DNA from: an uncultured Pelagibacteraceae bacterium
GTDB taxonomy: Bacteria > Pseudomonadota > Alphaproteobacteria > Pelagibacterales > AG-422-B15
Assembly: GCA_902578305.1 (NCBI GenBank)
Contig: CACHCK010000006.1
Location: forward strand, 1-60,820
Reading direction: 5' to 3'
DNA: 60,820 bases
Shown here: in pieces, positions 43,980 to 52,761 of the stretch
Position numbering within the stretch: the stretch's first letter is position 1
Layout of the letters: every line of letters starts with the position of its first letter
The notes under the pieces: model-generated
The model's database searches: none
What the model saw: only the letters and a program-made list of their open reading frames with translations
What the model was told of the DNA's origin: nothing
Made by a program: the position numbers and the translations under genes

Positions 43980-44813
43980 CTAATTGTTTCTATATGAATG
44001 TTTTGGATAAACACCTAAGACTTTCAGTTTTTCAGTATAAAAGGATAGTTCTTCTAAAGCTCCTTTTACCGATTGATCTTCAGCGTGGCCATCTAGATCA
44101 ATATAGAATTGAGCTTTATTAAAATCACCATCAACAATAAAACTCTCTAATTTAGTTAGATTAACCCCATTAGTTGCAAAACCTCCGAGTGCCTTATAAA
44201 GAGCTGAAGGAACACTCTTTACTTCAAATATGCAACTTGTCAGGTATGAAAGGTTTTCATTCCTATCTTGCTGAAGTTCCTTTGACATTATTAAAAATCG
44301 AGTTGTATTATTTTTCATATCTTGAATATTTGTATCTACTATATCTAATCCATAAGTATCAGCTGCAAGTGTTGAGGCAATCGCTGAGTCTTCAGTTGTC
44401 CCTTGCTCACTAATAAATTTGGCAGATCCTGCAGTGTCCGCCATTATAATGACATCTAAATTATATTTTTTTATCGCAGCATGACATTGTCCAATGGCCA
44501 TAGAATGACTGCGTACATTTTTAATTGTATCTAAGGAAGCGCCTGGTTTTACCATTAACTGATGATTGATCTCTTGAAAGTGTTCTGAATATATTTTTAA
44601 ATCATATCCACCAAGTAAGTAGTGAATATCCGCTACCCTCCCCGCGACCGAGTTTTCAATTGGTATCATGGCTAAATGACACTCTGATGCATTAACTTGC
44701 TCCATGGCAGACTCAAATGTTCTGCACGCAACAGGATTGTGATCAGGCGCAGCTTCAATGCACGCAAGATGTGAATAAGCTCCGAGTTCACCCTGGAAAG
44801 CTATTTTTTTCAT
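43980..44813 (-). CDS. pheA: Prephenate dehydratase
   Basis: 277 residues. The catalytic domain starts FQGELGAYSHLACIEA, contains IPIENSVAGRVADIHYLL and the TRF motif (NNTTRFLIMS, about 170-179). A C-terminal ACT domain follows (about 195-270) with SALYKALGGFATNGVNLTKL. The Phe-binding ESRP motif of many PheA proteins reads ESFI here, similar to what I recall for alphaproteobacterial forms. It makes phenylpyruvate from prephenate. Overlaps kdsB by four bases. Confidence 0.95.
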   Translation of the reverse strand: MKKIAFQGELGAYSHLACIEAAPDHNPVACRTFESAMEQVNASECHLAMIPIENSVAGRVADIHYLLGGYDLKIYSEHFQEINHQLMVKPGASLDTIKNVRSHSMAIGQCHAAIKKYNLDVIIMADTAGSAKFISEQGTTEDSAIASTLAADTYGLDIVDTNIQDMKNNTTRFLIMSKELQQDRNENLSYLTSCIFEVKSVPSALYKALGGFATNGVNLTKLESFIVDGDFNKAQFYIDLDGHAEDQSVKGALEELSFYTEKLKVLGVYPKHSYRNN

Positions 44814-45553
44814 TTGCTTAATATCTTTCTAATTTCTTCTAAGTCACCCGGAGTATCAACTCCGAGAGGTAAAAAGTCAATTAAACCAATTTTTATTTTC
44901 ATATTGTTATCAAGTGCTCTTAATTGCTCTAATTTTTCATTTTTTTCTCGATCAGTTTGAGACAAAGTTACAAATTTTTCTAGAGCATCTCTCTTAAAAG
45001 AGTAAATACCTATGTGATGAAAAAGGTTCTTAGAATCATAATCTCCTTGTTTTCTAACAAAATTCTCTGCATAAGATTCAGTTTCACTACCAGATAAATT
45101 ACAGACTGCTTTTACAAATTGCTCTTTCTTTAGATCTTCCTCTCTTTCAAACTGGGTAACCAGTGTGCCTATTTCATTTTCTTCTGATGATAATAAATTT
45201 AAAACTTTCTCTAAAGCCATCGCGTTAATTGTAGGCAAGTCGCCTTGTAAATTAATGATGTAATGAATCATTTTACCTGGATCAATTACTTGAAGCGCTT
45301 CATGCATGCGATCAGTACCTGTCTGATGATTTTCAGAAGTCATACATACATCACCCCCAAGACTTTCAATACACTTGGCGATTTCATCACTGTCTGTAGC
45401 AACCACTACTCGACCCAAATCAGAAGCAATGGCTGACTCCCAAACATGTTGGATCATTGGTTTGCCAGCAATGTCGAGCAAAGGCTTATTTGGTAGCCTG
45501 CTCGCTTGTAATCTGGCCGGGATGATTATCGCTGTGTTTTCTTGGCTTATCAT
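44810..45553 (-). CDS. kdsB: 3-deoxy-manno-octulosonate cytidylyltransferase
   Basis: 247 residues. IIPARLQASRLPNKPLLDIA (about 10-29) is the CTP-binding motif, followed by GKPMIQHVWE, VVVATDSDEI and INLQGDLPTI (the usual LQGDxP). It activates KDO for lipopolysaccharide inner-core synthesis, so the organism makes KDO-containing LPS. Order kdsB-pheA and divergent cytochrome gene are a frequent alphaproteobacterial arrangement. Confidence 0.95.
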   Translation of the reverse strand: MISQENTAIIIPARLQASRLPNKPLLDIAGKPMIQHVWESAIASDLGRVVVATDSDEIAKCIESLGGDVCMTSENHQTGTDRMHEALQVIDPGKMIHYIINLQGDLPTINAMALEKVLNLLSSEENEIGTLVTQFEREEDLKKEQFVKAVCNLSGSETESYAENFVRKQGDYDSKNLFHHIGIYSFKRDALEKFVTLSQTDREKNEKLEQLRALDNNMKIKIGLIDFLPLGVDTPGDLEEIRKILSK

Positions 45554-45641
45554 AAATAAATTATGCGACTAGAAGACGCATAAAAACTTGATTAAATTCG
45601 GTTATTGTTTAAATAATTATCTAATTACGTCAAGAGACATC

Positions 45642-46196
45642 ATGGATTCATTCGAAATTAATAAAATTGTAGCCTGTGTATTAGTTGTGGCCCTTGTATT
45701 TATCGGTTTAGCAAACTTCAGTGAGATTTTATATCATGTTGAAAAACCTGAGGTAGCAGCTTATCAAGTTGAGGGCGCTGAAGATATGGTGGTGTCTGCA
45801 TCAACAGCAATGGCAGACGATACTGCTACTGCGGAACCTGAAATACCAATTCAGACTCTGCTTGCATCAGCAGATATAGAAAAAGGTGCAAAGGTCTTTA
45901 AGAAATGTTCACAGTGTCATGTTGTAGAAAAAGGTGGAGCAAATAAAATTGGGCCAGCGCTCTGGGATATAGTAAATAAAGATATTGGTTCAAAAGAGGA
46001 TTATAAATACTCAAATGCAATGGCGGCATACGGAGGCAACTGGACATATGAGCAACTTAACGGATATCTTTTAAATCCAAAAAAATATATTGAAGGTACA
46101 AAAATGTCTTTTGTGGGTCTAAAAAAAGAAAAAGATAGAGCAAACGTCATACTTTATCTTAGAAGCTTCAGCGATAATCCTGCGCCAATTGAATAA
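45642..46196 (+). CDS. Membrane-anchored cytochrome c (CycM-like)
   Basis: 184 residues from ATG 45642 (MDSFEINKIVACVLVVALVF); the frame upstream to 45588 adds 18 residues not typical of the family. One N-terminal transmembrane anchor, a linker rich in Ala and Glu, then a class I cytochrome c: heme site KKCSQCHVVEKGGANKIGPA (C89, C92, H93) and Met ligand in GTKMSFVG. CycM-type cytochromes carry electrons from the bc1 complex to aa3 oxidase, indicating aerobic respiration. Typically divergent from kdsB in alphaproteobacteria. Confidence 0.92.
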   Translation: MDSFEINKIVACVLVVALVFIGLANFSEILYHVEKPEVAAYQVEGAEDMVVSASTAMADDTATAEPEIPIQTLLASADIEKGAKVFKKCSQCHVVEKGGANKIGPALWDIVNKDIGSKEDYKYSNAMAAYGGNWTYEQLNGYLLNPKKYIEGTKMSFVGLKKEKDRANVILYLRSFSDNPAPIE

Positions 46197-46324
46197 GTAC
46201 AAATAATCTGCAATATATTGATTGACGTCAGTCGGCACTATTACCTATTCTAATAATTAAAAATCGTCTTATTGATTTATCTTATTGATTTTTATGTATC
46301 ATTTTCAAATCAAGGTTTAGCGCA

Positions 46325-46347
46325 GACCTCATTGAAATTGTGTCGAA
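46325..46347 (+). repeat. Left copy of 23-bp direct repeat flanking the HAF gene
   Basis: GACCTCATTGAAATTGTGTC followed by GAA. It matches the copy at 48449-48471 at 22 of 23 positions in the same orientation. Together they bracket the 46383-48356 gene. Positions 46197-46382 otherwise hold a short tandem CTTATTGATTT pair and no gene. Confidence 0.8.
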
Positions 46348-46382
46348 TTGGTGAAGACTATTTCTTAAACTTGTGTGGAACT

Positions 46383-48356
46383 TTAAAATGCCGTTACAAA
46401 CTGAATCGCTGTTGAAGTCAGGCCTTCACTTAGAAATGGTGCATCCCGATAATTCAAAGATAACTTTATATGTTGATTGGGTTGCAGTACATAAATTGAA
46501 TATAACCCTGCCGCATATCGAGTAGTTTTTAAGACCTGCGGGGTAAGTGAAACACTATTAATGTACTGGCCGGTAGCATCATAACTACTGATCTTGTTGG
46601 ACAGATCATGTTCCATTCCAATATAGCCACCCGCTATCCACTGGTTGGCTAATTTCTTTTCACCGTAAAGATTAAGTTCATTGGTCACCGCATTGTGTTC
46701 CACGGCACTGTATGTAACGGGAAAATCGACTGCACTAGTCTCTATATACCCAGCACGATTTGAATTTTTATAATTTAATTTAGCCACTCCAGTTAAAGCA
46801 ATGCCTTGATAACTAGGTAAGGCAGTAACTACTTCTAATTGCATACCCTCACTAGCAATGCTACTGCTACCAGTTCCAGCTTCGGTATTGGTTAATACGT
46901 CACGGGTAATGTTATAATTTTCATTATTATAAGCTGCTGAGAGTTTAGCGGTATATTCACGACCAGCATAAGTTCCACTATACGCGGCAAAGAGTCCAAC
47001 TGTAGGTTCATTGCGGGTATCTTGATAATTACTAGGTAATTCCTGATCAGCTTGATCGATTAAGCCACCAAGAGATAAATTAGGTTGCAGTTGATAAGCG
47101 CCAACTAAGGTATATGCACTTTGCGCGCTATTGCTACTAAATTCATCGTTGTGATTATCACTATCTTGACGTAGTGATAATTGTGCACAAACCTTATTTA
47201 TCCCAAAAACATTACAGTTCGCATTTAAACTTTGGCTAAGAACATTATTTTTATAATTTAAAATAGAATGTAATTGTGAACCAGTAGTCGCAAGAGCGGT
47301 GGTGGTATTTGTAACATCTAACATTACATTTCTATAAATAAATGCTCGATTGCCATCTGTTGAATCTGAATAACCCACAATCACCGAGCCATCATCACTA
47401 ACATCGTGAGCGACGCTTGATGAACCGCCTGTTAATACACCTAAGCTGGTCACAGTGCCATCAACATATTTAACTGCTCGCCTACCATCTGTTGAGTCTG
47501 AATAACCCACAATCACCGAGCCATCACTACTAGCACTCTGAGCATAACTACCGTAACCATTTTCGTTACTACCCTCTAACGCGCCTAAGTTGGTCATCGT
47601 GCCATCAACATATTTAAATGCTCGATTTTCAGTTTCTATTGAATATGAATTCCCCACAATCACCGAACCATCACTACTAATACCTCGAGCGTAACTACGT
47701 ATTCCACCCGGTAATACACCTAAGCTGGTCATCGTGCCATCAACATATTTAAATGCCCGATTGCCATCTGTTGAATCTGAATAACCCACAATCACAGAGC
47801 CATCACAACTAACATCGTAAGCGCGGCTTTGTGAACCGCCCGTTAATACACCTAAGCTGGTCATCGTGCCATCAACATATTTAAATGCTCGATTGCCATC
47901 TGTTGAATCTGAATAACCCACAATCACTGAACCATCACTACTAACAGCATAAGCGAGGCTAATTGAAGAACCGCCCGCTAATATACCTAAGCTGGTCATC
48001 GTGCCATCAACATATTTGTATGCTCGTTTGCCATCTGTTGAATCTGAATAACCCACAATCACCGAGCCATCACTACTAACGCCGTTAGCGGTACTTATTT
48101 CACTACCGCCCGTTAATGTACCTAAGTTAGTCATCGTGCCATCAACATATTTAAATGCTCGCCTGCCAGCTGATGTATCAGCAGAACCTACAATTATCGA
48201 GCCATCACTATTAACGCCGGCAGCGTAACTATTTTCACCAACCTCTAATACGCCTAAGCTGGACATTTCAGCGTACAAAATTTTATATGAGCTTAAAAAA
48301 AATAAAGAACTCAGAATGGTAAGTTTGAGCAACTTTAATGTTGAAACACCTTGCAT
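46383..48356 (-). CDS. HAF-repeat autotransporter outer-membrane protein
   Basis: 657 residues. Signal peptide about 1-29 (LTILSSLFFLSSYKILYA). Residues about 31-345 are seven repeats of 44-48 residues, each with the pattern SSDGSVIVGYSDSTDG then RAFKYVDGT and MTSLGVLTGGS, the HAF extracellular repeat. Residues about 360-657 alternate polar and hydrophobic strands and end in Phe (IQFVTAF), as in autotransporter beta-barrels. The passenger is probably displayed on the cell surface, perhaps for adhesion; function unknown. It is visibly richer in G+C than its neighbours (31 of 60 in row 47401-47460 against 14 of 60 in row 49141-49200), is flanked by a direct repeat and interrupts otherwise conserved housekeeping DNA, so recent acquisition is likely. 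Confidence 0.85.
   Translation of the reverse strand: MQGVSTLKLLKLTILSSLFFLSSYKILYAEMSSLGVLEVGENSYAAGVNSDGSIIVGSADTSAGRRAFKYVDGTMTNLGTLTGGSEISTANGVSSDGSVIVGYSDSTDGKRAYKYVDGTMTSLGILAGGSSISLAYAVSSDGSVIVGYSDSTDGNRAFKYVDGTMTSLGVLTGGSQSRAYDVSCDGSVIVGYSDSTDGNRAFKYVDGTMTSLGVLPGGIRSYARGISSDGSVIVGNSYSIETENRAFKYVDGTMTNLGALEGSNENGYGSYAQSASSDGSVIVGYSDSTDGRRAVKYVDGTVTSLGVLTGGSSSVAHDVSDDGSVIVGYSDSTDGNRAFIYRNVMLDVTNTTTALATTGSQLHSILNYKNNVLSQSLNANCNVFGINKVCAQLSLRQDSDNHNDEFSSNSAQSAYTLVGAYQLQPNLSLGGLIDQADQELPSNYQDTRNEPTVGLFAAYSGTYAGREYTAKLSAAYNNENYNITRDVLTNTEAGTGSSSIASEGMQLEVVTALPSYQGIALTGVAKLNYKNSNRAGYIETSAVDFPVTYSAVEHNAVTNELNLYGEKKLANQWIAGGYIGMEHDLSNKISSYDATGQYINSVSLTPQVLKTTRYAAGLYSIYVLQPNQHIKLSLNYRDAPFLSEGLTSTAIQFVTAF
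47322..48266 (-). repeat. Seven tandem HAF repeats inside the autotransporter gene
   Basis: Repeats of about 132-144 bases. Neighbouring units share long near-identical stretches such as CATCGTGCCATCAACATATT and GAATCTGAATAACCCACAAT, while the variable 20-30 bases between them encode the GGS linker region. High nucleotide identity between units suggests recent duplication or ongoing recombination and makes the copy number likely to vary between strains. Confidence 0.85.
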
Positions 48357-48448
48357 TGGAACAAGGTTTAACTTGTTATTAATAAAAAAAAATAATCAAT
48401 TTTTACTGATATATTTATGTAGTTTAACTACAGATGTGCCTGTTAATG

Positions 48449-48471
48449 GACCTCATTGAAAATGTGTCGAA
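48449..48471 (+). repeat. Right copy of 23-bp direct repeat flanking the HAF gene
   Basis: GACCTCATTGAAAATGTGTC followed by GAA, one mismatch from the 46325 copy. It lies 99 bases upstream of the AmpG-like start. The 48357-48569 interval contains no other gene that I can support; the upstream extension of the AmpG frame to 48501 reads through this junction and is not family-like. Confidence 0.8.
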
Positions 48472-48569
48472 ATTATCGTATGATGTGTTGTATTTAGGTT
48501 TTGGGAAACGGGCAAGTAACTGAAACTAAACGAGAAATAAGATTTATTTATATATCGGCGCAATATTTA

Positions 48570-49901
48570 ATGACGAGAGAAAATGTAGGATTATCAATTT
48601 ATTTTGATAATAGAATGTTGCGCATCTTGCTGCTTGGAGCAATTAGTGGTTTTCCTTGGGTAATAATTGGAAGTGCTCTTTCACTTTGGCTTAAAGACTA
48701 TGAATTATCGAGAAGTACAATTGGATGGGCGGGTCTTATTTTTAGTGTATATGCAATTAACTTTATTTGGGCTCCAATTATTGACCGTGTAAAAATTCCT
48801 ATCTTAACTCAAAAAATTGGCCACAGAAAATCGTGGATTATTACTTTACAAGCAATAATACTGGTATGTCTATTTATTTGGACGACACTCAATCCAATTA
48901 CAAATTTAGAATTAATTATTTTACTTGGATTATTGATAGCTATTTCCTCGGCATCTCAAGATATAACAATTGATGCTTTAAGAATTGAGCAAATAGGTGA
49001 GGATGAAAAAGCATCAATGGCGGCTGGCGCATCAATAGCTGTGGTTGGTTGGTGGACGGGTTATAAAATAGGCGGAATGCTCACACTTTTTGTTGCTGAT
49101 TATTTTGAACAGCAAGGCTTAGCTAATTATTGGCAATTAACTTTTCTGTTCATTTGCTTAATCATTTTTCTTTTTAATATTGGACTTTTATTTATTCCAG
49201 AAGATCTATCGAATAAAAGGCAAATTGCTCAAAAGAGTGATCAAGATCGTTTAAAATTAAATAAATTTTCAGCCTGGTTTGTAAGCACTATCGTAAGTCC
49301 ATTAATTAGTTTCTTCAAAAAAAATGGGTTAACCATCAGTCTATTAATAATTGGGTTCATATTTTTATTTAAAATTGGTGAGGCATTTTTGGGGCGCATG
49401 TCCATTATATTTTACGACGAAATGGGATTTTCAAAATCTGATATTGCAATTTACTCAAAGGGACTTGGATGGATAACAACAATTATATTTACATTATTGG
49501 GCGGTTGGTTTTCCATAAAATCAGGTGTGGTTAGAGCACTATTCATTTCAGGAATTGCAATGGCGATTACAAACATAATGTTTAGTGTGATGGCATGGTC
49601 TGAGAAATCAGTTTTACTCTTTGCTGCCGCGGTATTACTTGATGATTTGGCTGCAGCTTTTGCAACTGTGGCTTTTGTTACCTTTATTTCGCTACTTGTT
49701 GACCGAACGTATACCGCAACTCAATATGCCCTTTTGGCATCGCTTGGAACAGCTGGAAGAACACTAATGGCATCATCTTCAGGATCATTAGTCGACTGGT
49801 TGCAGGGAGATTGGGGTGTTTTCTTTATAATTACCGCTGTCATGGTAATTCCTTCATTGATTTTGCTTTGGTTTATTAGAAATAAATTTTCATTCAATTA
49901 A
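48570..49901 (+). CDS. AmpG/PAT-like MFS permease
   Basis: 443 residues from ATG 48570; the frame is open to 48501 but the extra 23 residues look unrelated to the family and come from the repeat junction. Twelve transmembrane segments. The start YFDNRMLRILLLGAISGFPW, then GWAGLIFSVYAINFIWAPII (AmpG: loop before DR motif) and SSASQDITIDALRIEQ (the conserved ASQDI-DA stretch) match the AmpG branch of the PAT family. AmpG imports anhydromuropeptides for cell-wall recycling; relatives carry acetyl-CoA. A cytoplasmic NlpC/P60 peptidase gene is convergent and adjacent, consistent with recycling. Confidence 0.8.
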   Translation: MTRENVGLSIYFDNRMLRILLLGAISGFPWVIIGSALSLWLKDYELSRSTIGWAGLIFSVYAINFIWAPIIDRVKIPILTQKIGHRKSWIITLQAIILVCLFIWTTLNPITNLELIILLGLLIAISSASQDITIDALRIEQIGEDEKASMAAGASIAVVGWWTGYKIGGMLTLFVADYFEQQGLANYWQLTFLFICLIIFLFNIGLLFIPEDLSNKRQIAQKSDQDRLKLNKFSAWFVSTIVSPLISFFKKNGLTISLLIIGFIFLFKIGEAFLGRMSIIFYDEMGFSKSDIAIYSKGLGWITTIIFTLLGGWFSIKSGVVRALFISGIAMAITNIMFSVMAWSEKSVLLFAAAVLLDDLAAAFATVAFVTFISLLVDRTYTATQYALLASLGTAGRTLMASSSGSLVDWLQGDWGVFFIITAVMVIPSLILLWFIRNKFSFN

Positions 49902-49902
49902 T

Positions 49903-50733
49903 CTATAGCCTTCCAAGCTTTTTAATCTTACCATTTGATTTTAATATTCTTTTCTTCGCTGTACTTAGTGGCTCAATCGCAGTTTTCATATGAAAAGCAT
50001 TTGCATGAATAATATTCAAATTATCAATCATCATTGCAACATGCCCTTTCCAAAATACTAGATCTCCTGCTTTTAGATCTTTTTCATACTTAACTTCATT
50101 AGTAACAAATATCTCTTGCATATCTGTATCCCTTGGAAAAGGCCTATTATTAATCTGATGGAGATTTTGGATTAACCCTGAACAATCTATGCCCATTGAG
50201 TCTCTTCCACCCCATAGATACGGGGTATCTAAGTATTGTTTTGATAAATATATATGATTGAATTTGCTACTTTTAACCTTTACAAGATCTAGACTTGGAC
50301 ACCAACCCAAATTTTTAATAAGCGAATATTTTCCCTTAATTTTAATTACCTCAACTAATGAGTTAAAACTCAAGTAACCTTTTGTGGCACTTTTTATATC
50401 TGGTTTAGTGTAAATAACTGTTCTTAAGGAGATTACTTTTGAATTAGGTTTATAAGTTTTTCTCGTTAGATTAATAGAAGGAGTATATCCAACATAATTA
50501 TCTCTTCGAGACTGAATCCAAGACCACCCATTTTTAGTTTCAAAAACATCACATTCTTCACCATACAATAGTTGAGTACTTAATTTTGAACCTTTATTTG
50601 AATAAAGTGGAGAAAATGTGCTCTTAACTGTAGCCAGCTTTGCGTTCACATATTTTTTTCTTTTTACAATAGCTTTATATGCAGCTGAAGCTAAATCTCT
50701 TCTAATTGGAGTAATTCTTGAATCAAATATCAC
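49903..50733 (-). CDS. NlpC/P60 cysteine peptidase with SH3-like domains
   Basis: 276 residues, no signal peptide. The start MIFDSRITPIRRDLASAAYK is typical of the alphaproteobacterial cytoplasmic form. Two SH3b-like stretches (about 33-95 and 98-155) precede the C40 domain: catalytic Cys in GGRDSMGIDCSGLIQ (C184), His in KGHVAMMID (H231) and a third polar residue in IIHANAF (H243). Likely a gamma-D-glutamyl-diaminopimelate (di)peptidase acting on muropeptides, similar to YkfC. Convergent with the AmpG-like gene; nine bases behind the small membrane protein gene. Confidence 0.88.
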   Translation of the reverse strand: MIFDSRITPIRRDLASAAYKAIVKRKKYVNAKLATVKSTFSPLYSNKGSKLSTQLLYGEECDVFETKNGWSWIQSRRDNYVGYTPSINLTRKTYKPNSKVISLRTVIYTKPDIKSATKGYLSFNSLVEVIKIKGKYSLIKNLGWCPSLDLVKVKSSKFNHIYLSKQYLDTPYLWGGRDSMGIDCSGLIQNLHQINNRPFPRDTDMQEIFVTNEVKYEKDLKAGDLVFWKGHVAMMIDNLNIIHANAFHMKTAIEPLSTAKKRILKSNGKIKKLGRL

Positions 50734-50742
50734 TTCGTAAAA

Positions 50743-51063
50743 TTAAAGGGCAAGACCGAGATAGAGAAAAACAATTATTAAAATACCAATACCACCAAAG
50801 ATCATGGTCGCCCTAATCGTGACATCTAACTCCCTAGCTGCAAATAGGTGATAGATTAATGAGCCGATTAAAGGAATGAACATGACAATAAAAGTCCAAA
50901 TTACTTTTCCAGTCGTGCCTCTGTATTTTGAAAGAAATAAATCAAATAATGCAGTAGAAGTCCATGTCGCATATAAAAATATGGGGAGATAGTAGCCATA
51001 AAAGTTAAAAAATAATGATAAAAACGGTACATCATTTAATGGAAAAAAAGTAACACCTGGCAT
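50743..51063 (-). CDS. Small membrane protein with PLDc_N-like segment
   Basis: 106 residues with three transmembrane helices (about 13-38, 56-72 and 86-105). The stretch KVIWTFIVMFIPLIGSLIYH resembles the PLDc_N (phospholipase D N-terminal, membrane) motif, found as an independent small protein in many bacteria. Function unknown. It lies between the cupredoxin/beta-helix gene (37 bases upstream) and the NlpC/P60 gene. Confidence 0.65.
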   Translation of the reverse strand: MPGVTFFPLNDVPFLSLFFNFYGYYLPIFLYATWTSTALFDLFLSKYRGTTGKVIWTFIVMFIPLIGSLIYHLFAARELDVTIRATMIFGGIGILIIVFLYLGLAL

Positions 51064-51100
51064 CTAAAATCTCCTATAAATAGGTTAAACAATTAAACTA

Positions 51101-52759
51101 TTAGTTCAAATAGTTTCTTGCTTCTTCTGGTAATTCAATATCATTCAGTACATCTTCGAATTGTTGAAAAACCTCGACAGCTGGCTTTACAGACTTTCTG
51201 ATCATATAGGTAGGTAAATTTTTCTTATCATATCCTTGATTTAACAACTTTTCCATGATTGGCATATTTGGTTGATTTTCAGGTTTAGGAAAAGATCTCC
51301 AGTCACCTTGTTGATATCCACCGTCACTCGCATGAATAATTCTTGCAAGCGATGACCACATACCTGAGAGATCTGAGCTAAGTGGAATGTACCCTGCGTC
51401 ACAATTATTTAAAGACTGTAAACCTGGCGGTATAGAAGTGTTAAAATAGTTTCCTTTAAAACAATTACCAAGATTGGATATGCCACTAATTGCCATGTCT
51501 GCCCTGTTAGATGATAAAATTAGATTATCTTCAACTCTGTTTCCATGGGCTGGCCAATAATTCACATCAGCTGCTGCAGTAAGAATGACGCCATATAAAT
51601 CATGGTTAGCGATCACATTATTTTTGATTATGTTATTATTGCCACCAGCAATGATTACGCCGTTACCAAAAGATAAGTAAGTTGATTTTGTAGCAGGAGC
51701 ATCATTATTGTTGTTATTTTTAATTAAATTCCCAATAATAAATGTCTCTCTTTCAGGAGGTAGTAATTCAGAATCTAATGTATTTGGAGCTAGACCTCCT
51801 TTATTATTTCTAAATACTGAACTAATAATGTAGAGAGAACCTCCAGAATTAGTTCCAGAATAACCTAGTCCGTTATTTTCTGAGATAACATTATTCACAA
51901 TTGCATCACAAGGATAGCATTGTCCAATATAAAAACCTGCATCAGGAGATCCTGACGCATATGAATGCTCTAATACTCCATCAACAGCATCAAATGCATA
52001 AACACCATAGTCACCGTTGTTGTAGGCTGTTAAATATGACCCCCGATATCCCTTAACTGTTGCCCAATAAAAACCATTGAGCAATGCATTGCGTGCAGTA
52101 ATATTTTCAATTACAACGCCATCGACACCTGCAACAAGAACGCCATTACCTCTCTCAAATTCACCATCGATAATTGTGTTATTTCTATCCCAACCACGAA
52201 TTGTTATTGAAGGAACATTGACAACAACTTCTTCATAGTAAATTCCTGGTTTAATAAGAACCAAGTCCCCAGGATTTGATGCATTAACTGCATCTTGAAT
52301 TGTCTCATAATCATCAGGTACATTTCTTACTGATCCAGAGAAAGATGGAACTACGTCCATTTTTGAAAAGTTTGTATAATCCTCATAATTTATATCGCCA
52401 ACAACAACAGACCCAACCATCCCCCACTCACCATCAGGTGATGCATGAAAAGAGCAAAGATATTTATATAATCCCTCAGCTTCATAAGTAATATCTAAGT
52501 AATCACCTTTAGGTATCTCTTCGTATGAGCCCCAGGTTTCGTCAACGGCAATTACATTATGTGGATTATTGCCCCAGTTATTGAACCTAACCTTCCCTCC
52601 TTCATTTATTCTTACTACTGGTGGAGAGTATGAGTTATCAATTACCCTCACTCCAGTAAATGCTGCTGATTGATTTGGATCATTATCGCAAGAGGTAAAA
52701 AAAATCAGAGATGATAGGAAGAAGATTATGACAATAAAACTTTTTTTTGCAGCTATCAT
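51101..52759 (-). CDS. Lipoprotein with cupredoxin and NosD-like beta-helix domains
   Basis: 552 residues. Lipoprotein signal ending FFTSC (Cys 24) with Asp at +2, the E. coli inner-membrane retention signal. Residues about 34-121 form a plastocyanin/azurin-like cupredoxin whose type 1 copper ligands are all present: H67 (NPHNVIAVD), C102 and H105 (YLCSFHAS) and M114 (EWGMVGS). Residues about 140-460 are a right-handed beta-helix (NosD/PbH1 type: YETIQDAVNASNPGDLVLIK, ITIRGWDRNNTIIDGE, then Asn-rich turns). A C-terminal helical tail follows. NosD proteins act in periplasmic copper-site assembly; carbohydrate-active beta-helices are the alternative. No nos genes are nearby. Confidence 0.85.
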   Translation of the reverse strand: MIAAKKSFIVIIFFLSSLIFFTSCDNDPNQSAAFTGVRVIDNSYSPPVVRINEGGKVRFNNWGNNPHNVIAVDETWGSYEEIPKGDYLDITYEAEGLYKYLCSFHASPDGEWGMVGSVVVGDINYEDYTNFSKMDVVPSFSGSVRNVPDDYETIQDAVNASNPGDLVLIKPGIYYEEVVVNVPSITIRGWDRNNTIIDGEFERGNGVLVAGVDGVVIENITARNALLNGFYWATVKGYRGSYLTAYNNGDYGVYAFDAVDGVLEHSYASGSPDAGFYIGQCYPCDAIVNNVISENNGLGYSGTNSGGSLYIISSVFRNNKGGLAPNTLDSELLPPERETFIIGNLIKNNNNNDAPATKSTYLSFGNGVIIAGGNNNIIKNNVIANHDLYGVILTAAADVNYWPAHGNRVEDNLILSSNRADMAISGISNLGNCFKGNYFNTSIPPGLQSLNNCDAGYIPLSSDLSGMWSSLARIIHASDGGYQQGDWRSFPKPENQPNMPIMEKLLNQGYDKKNLPTYMIRKSVKPAVEVFQQFEDVLNDIELPEEARNYLN

Positions 52760-52761
52760 TT

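Noticed and set aside
43980-44813. Loss of the ESRP phenylalanine-binding motif in PheA as evidence of lost feedback control
   Set aside because: Alphaproteobacterial PheA proteins commonly have ES followed by an aromatic residue, as I recall, so this is probably normal for the class.
48501-48569. N-terminal extension of the AmpG-like protein, or remnant of a transposase
   Set aside because: The 23 residues match no AmpG N terminus, and I cannot recognise a transposase motif in them or in any other frame of the repeat junction; called as noncoding junction.
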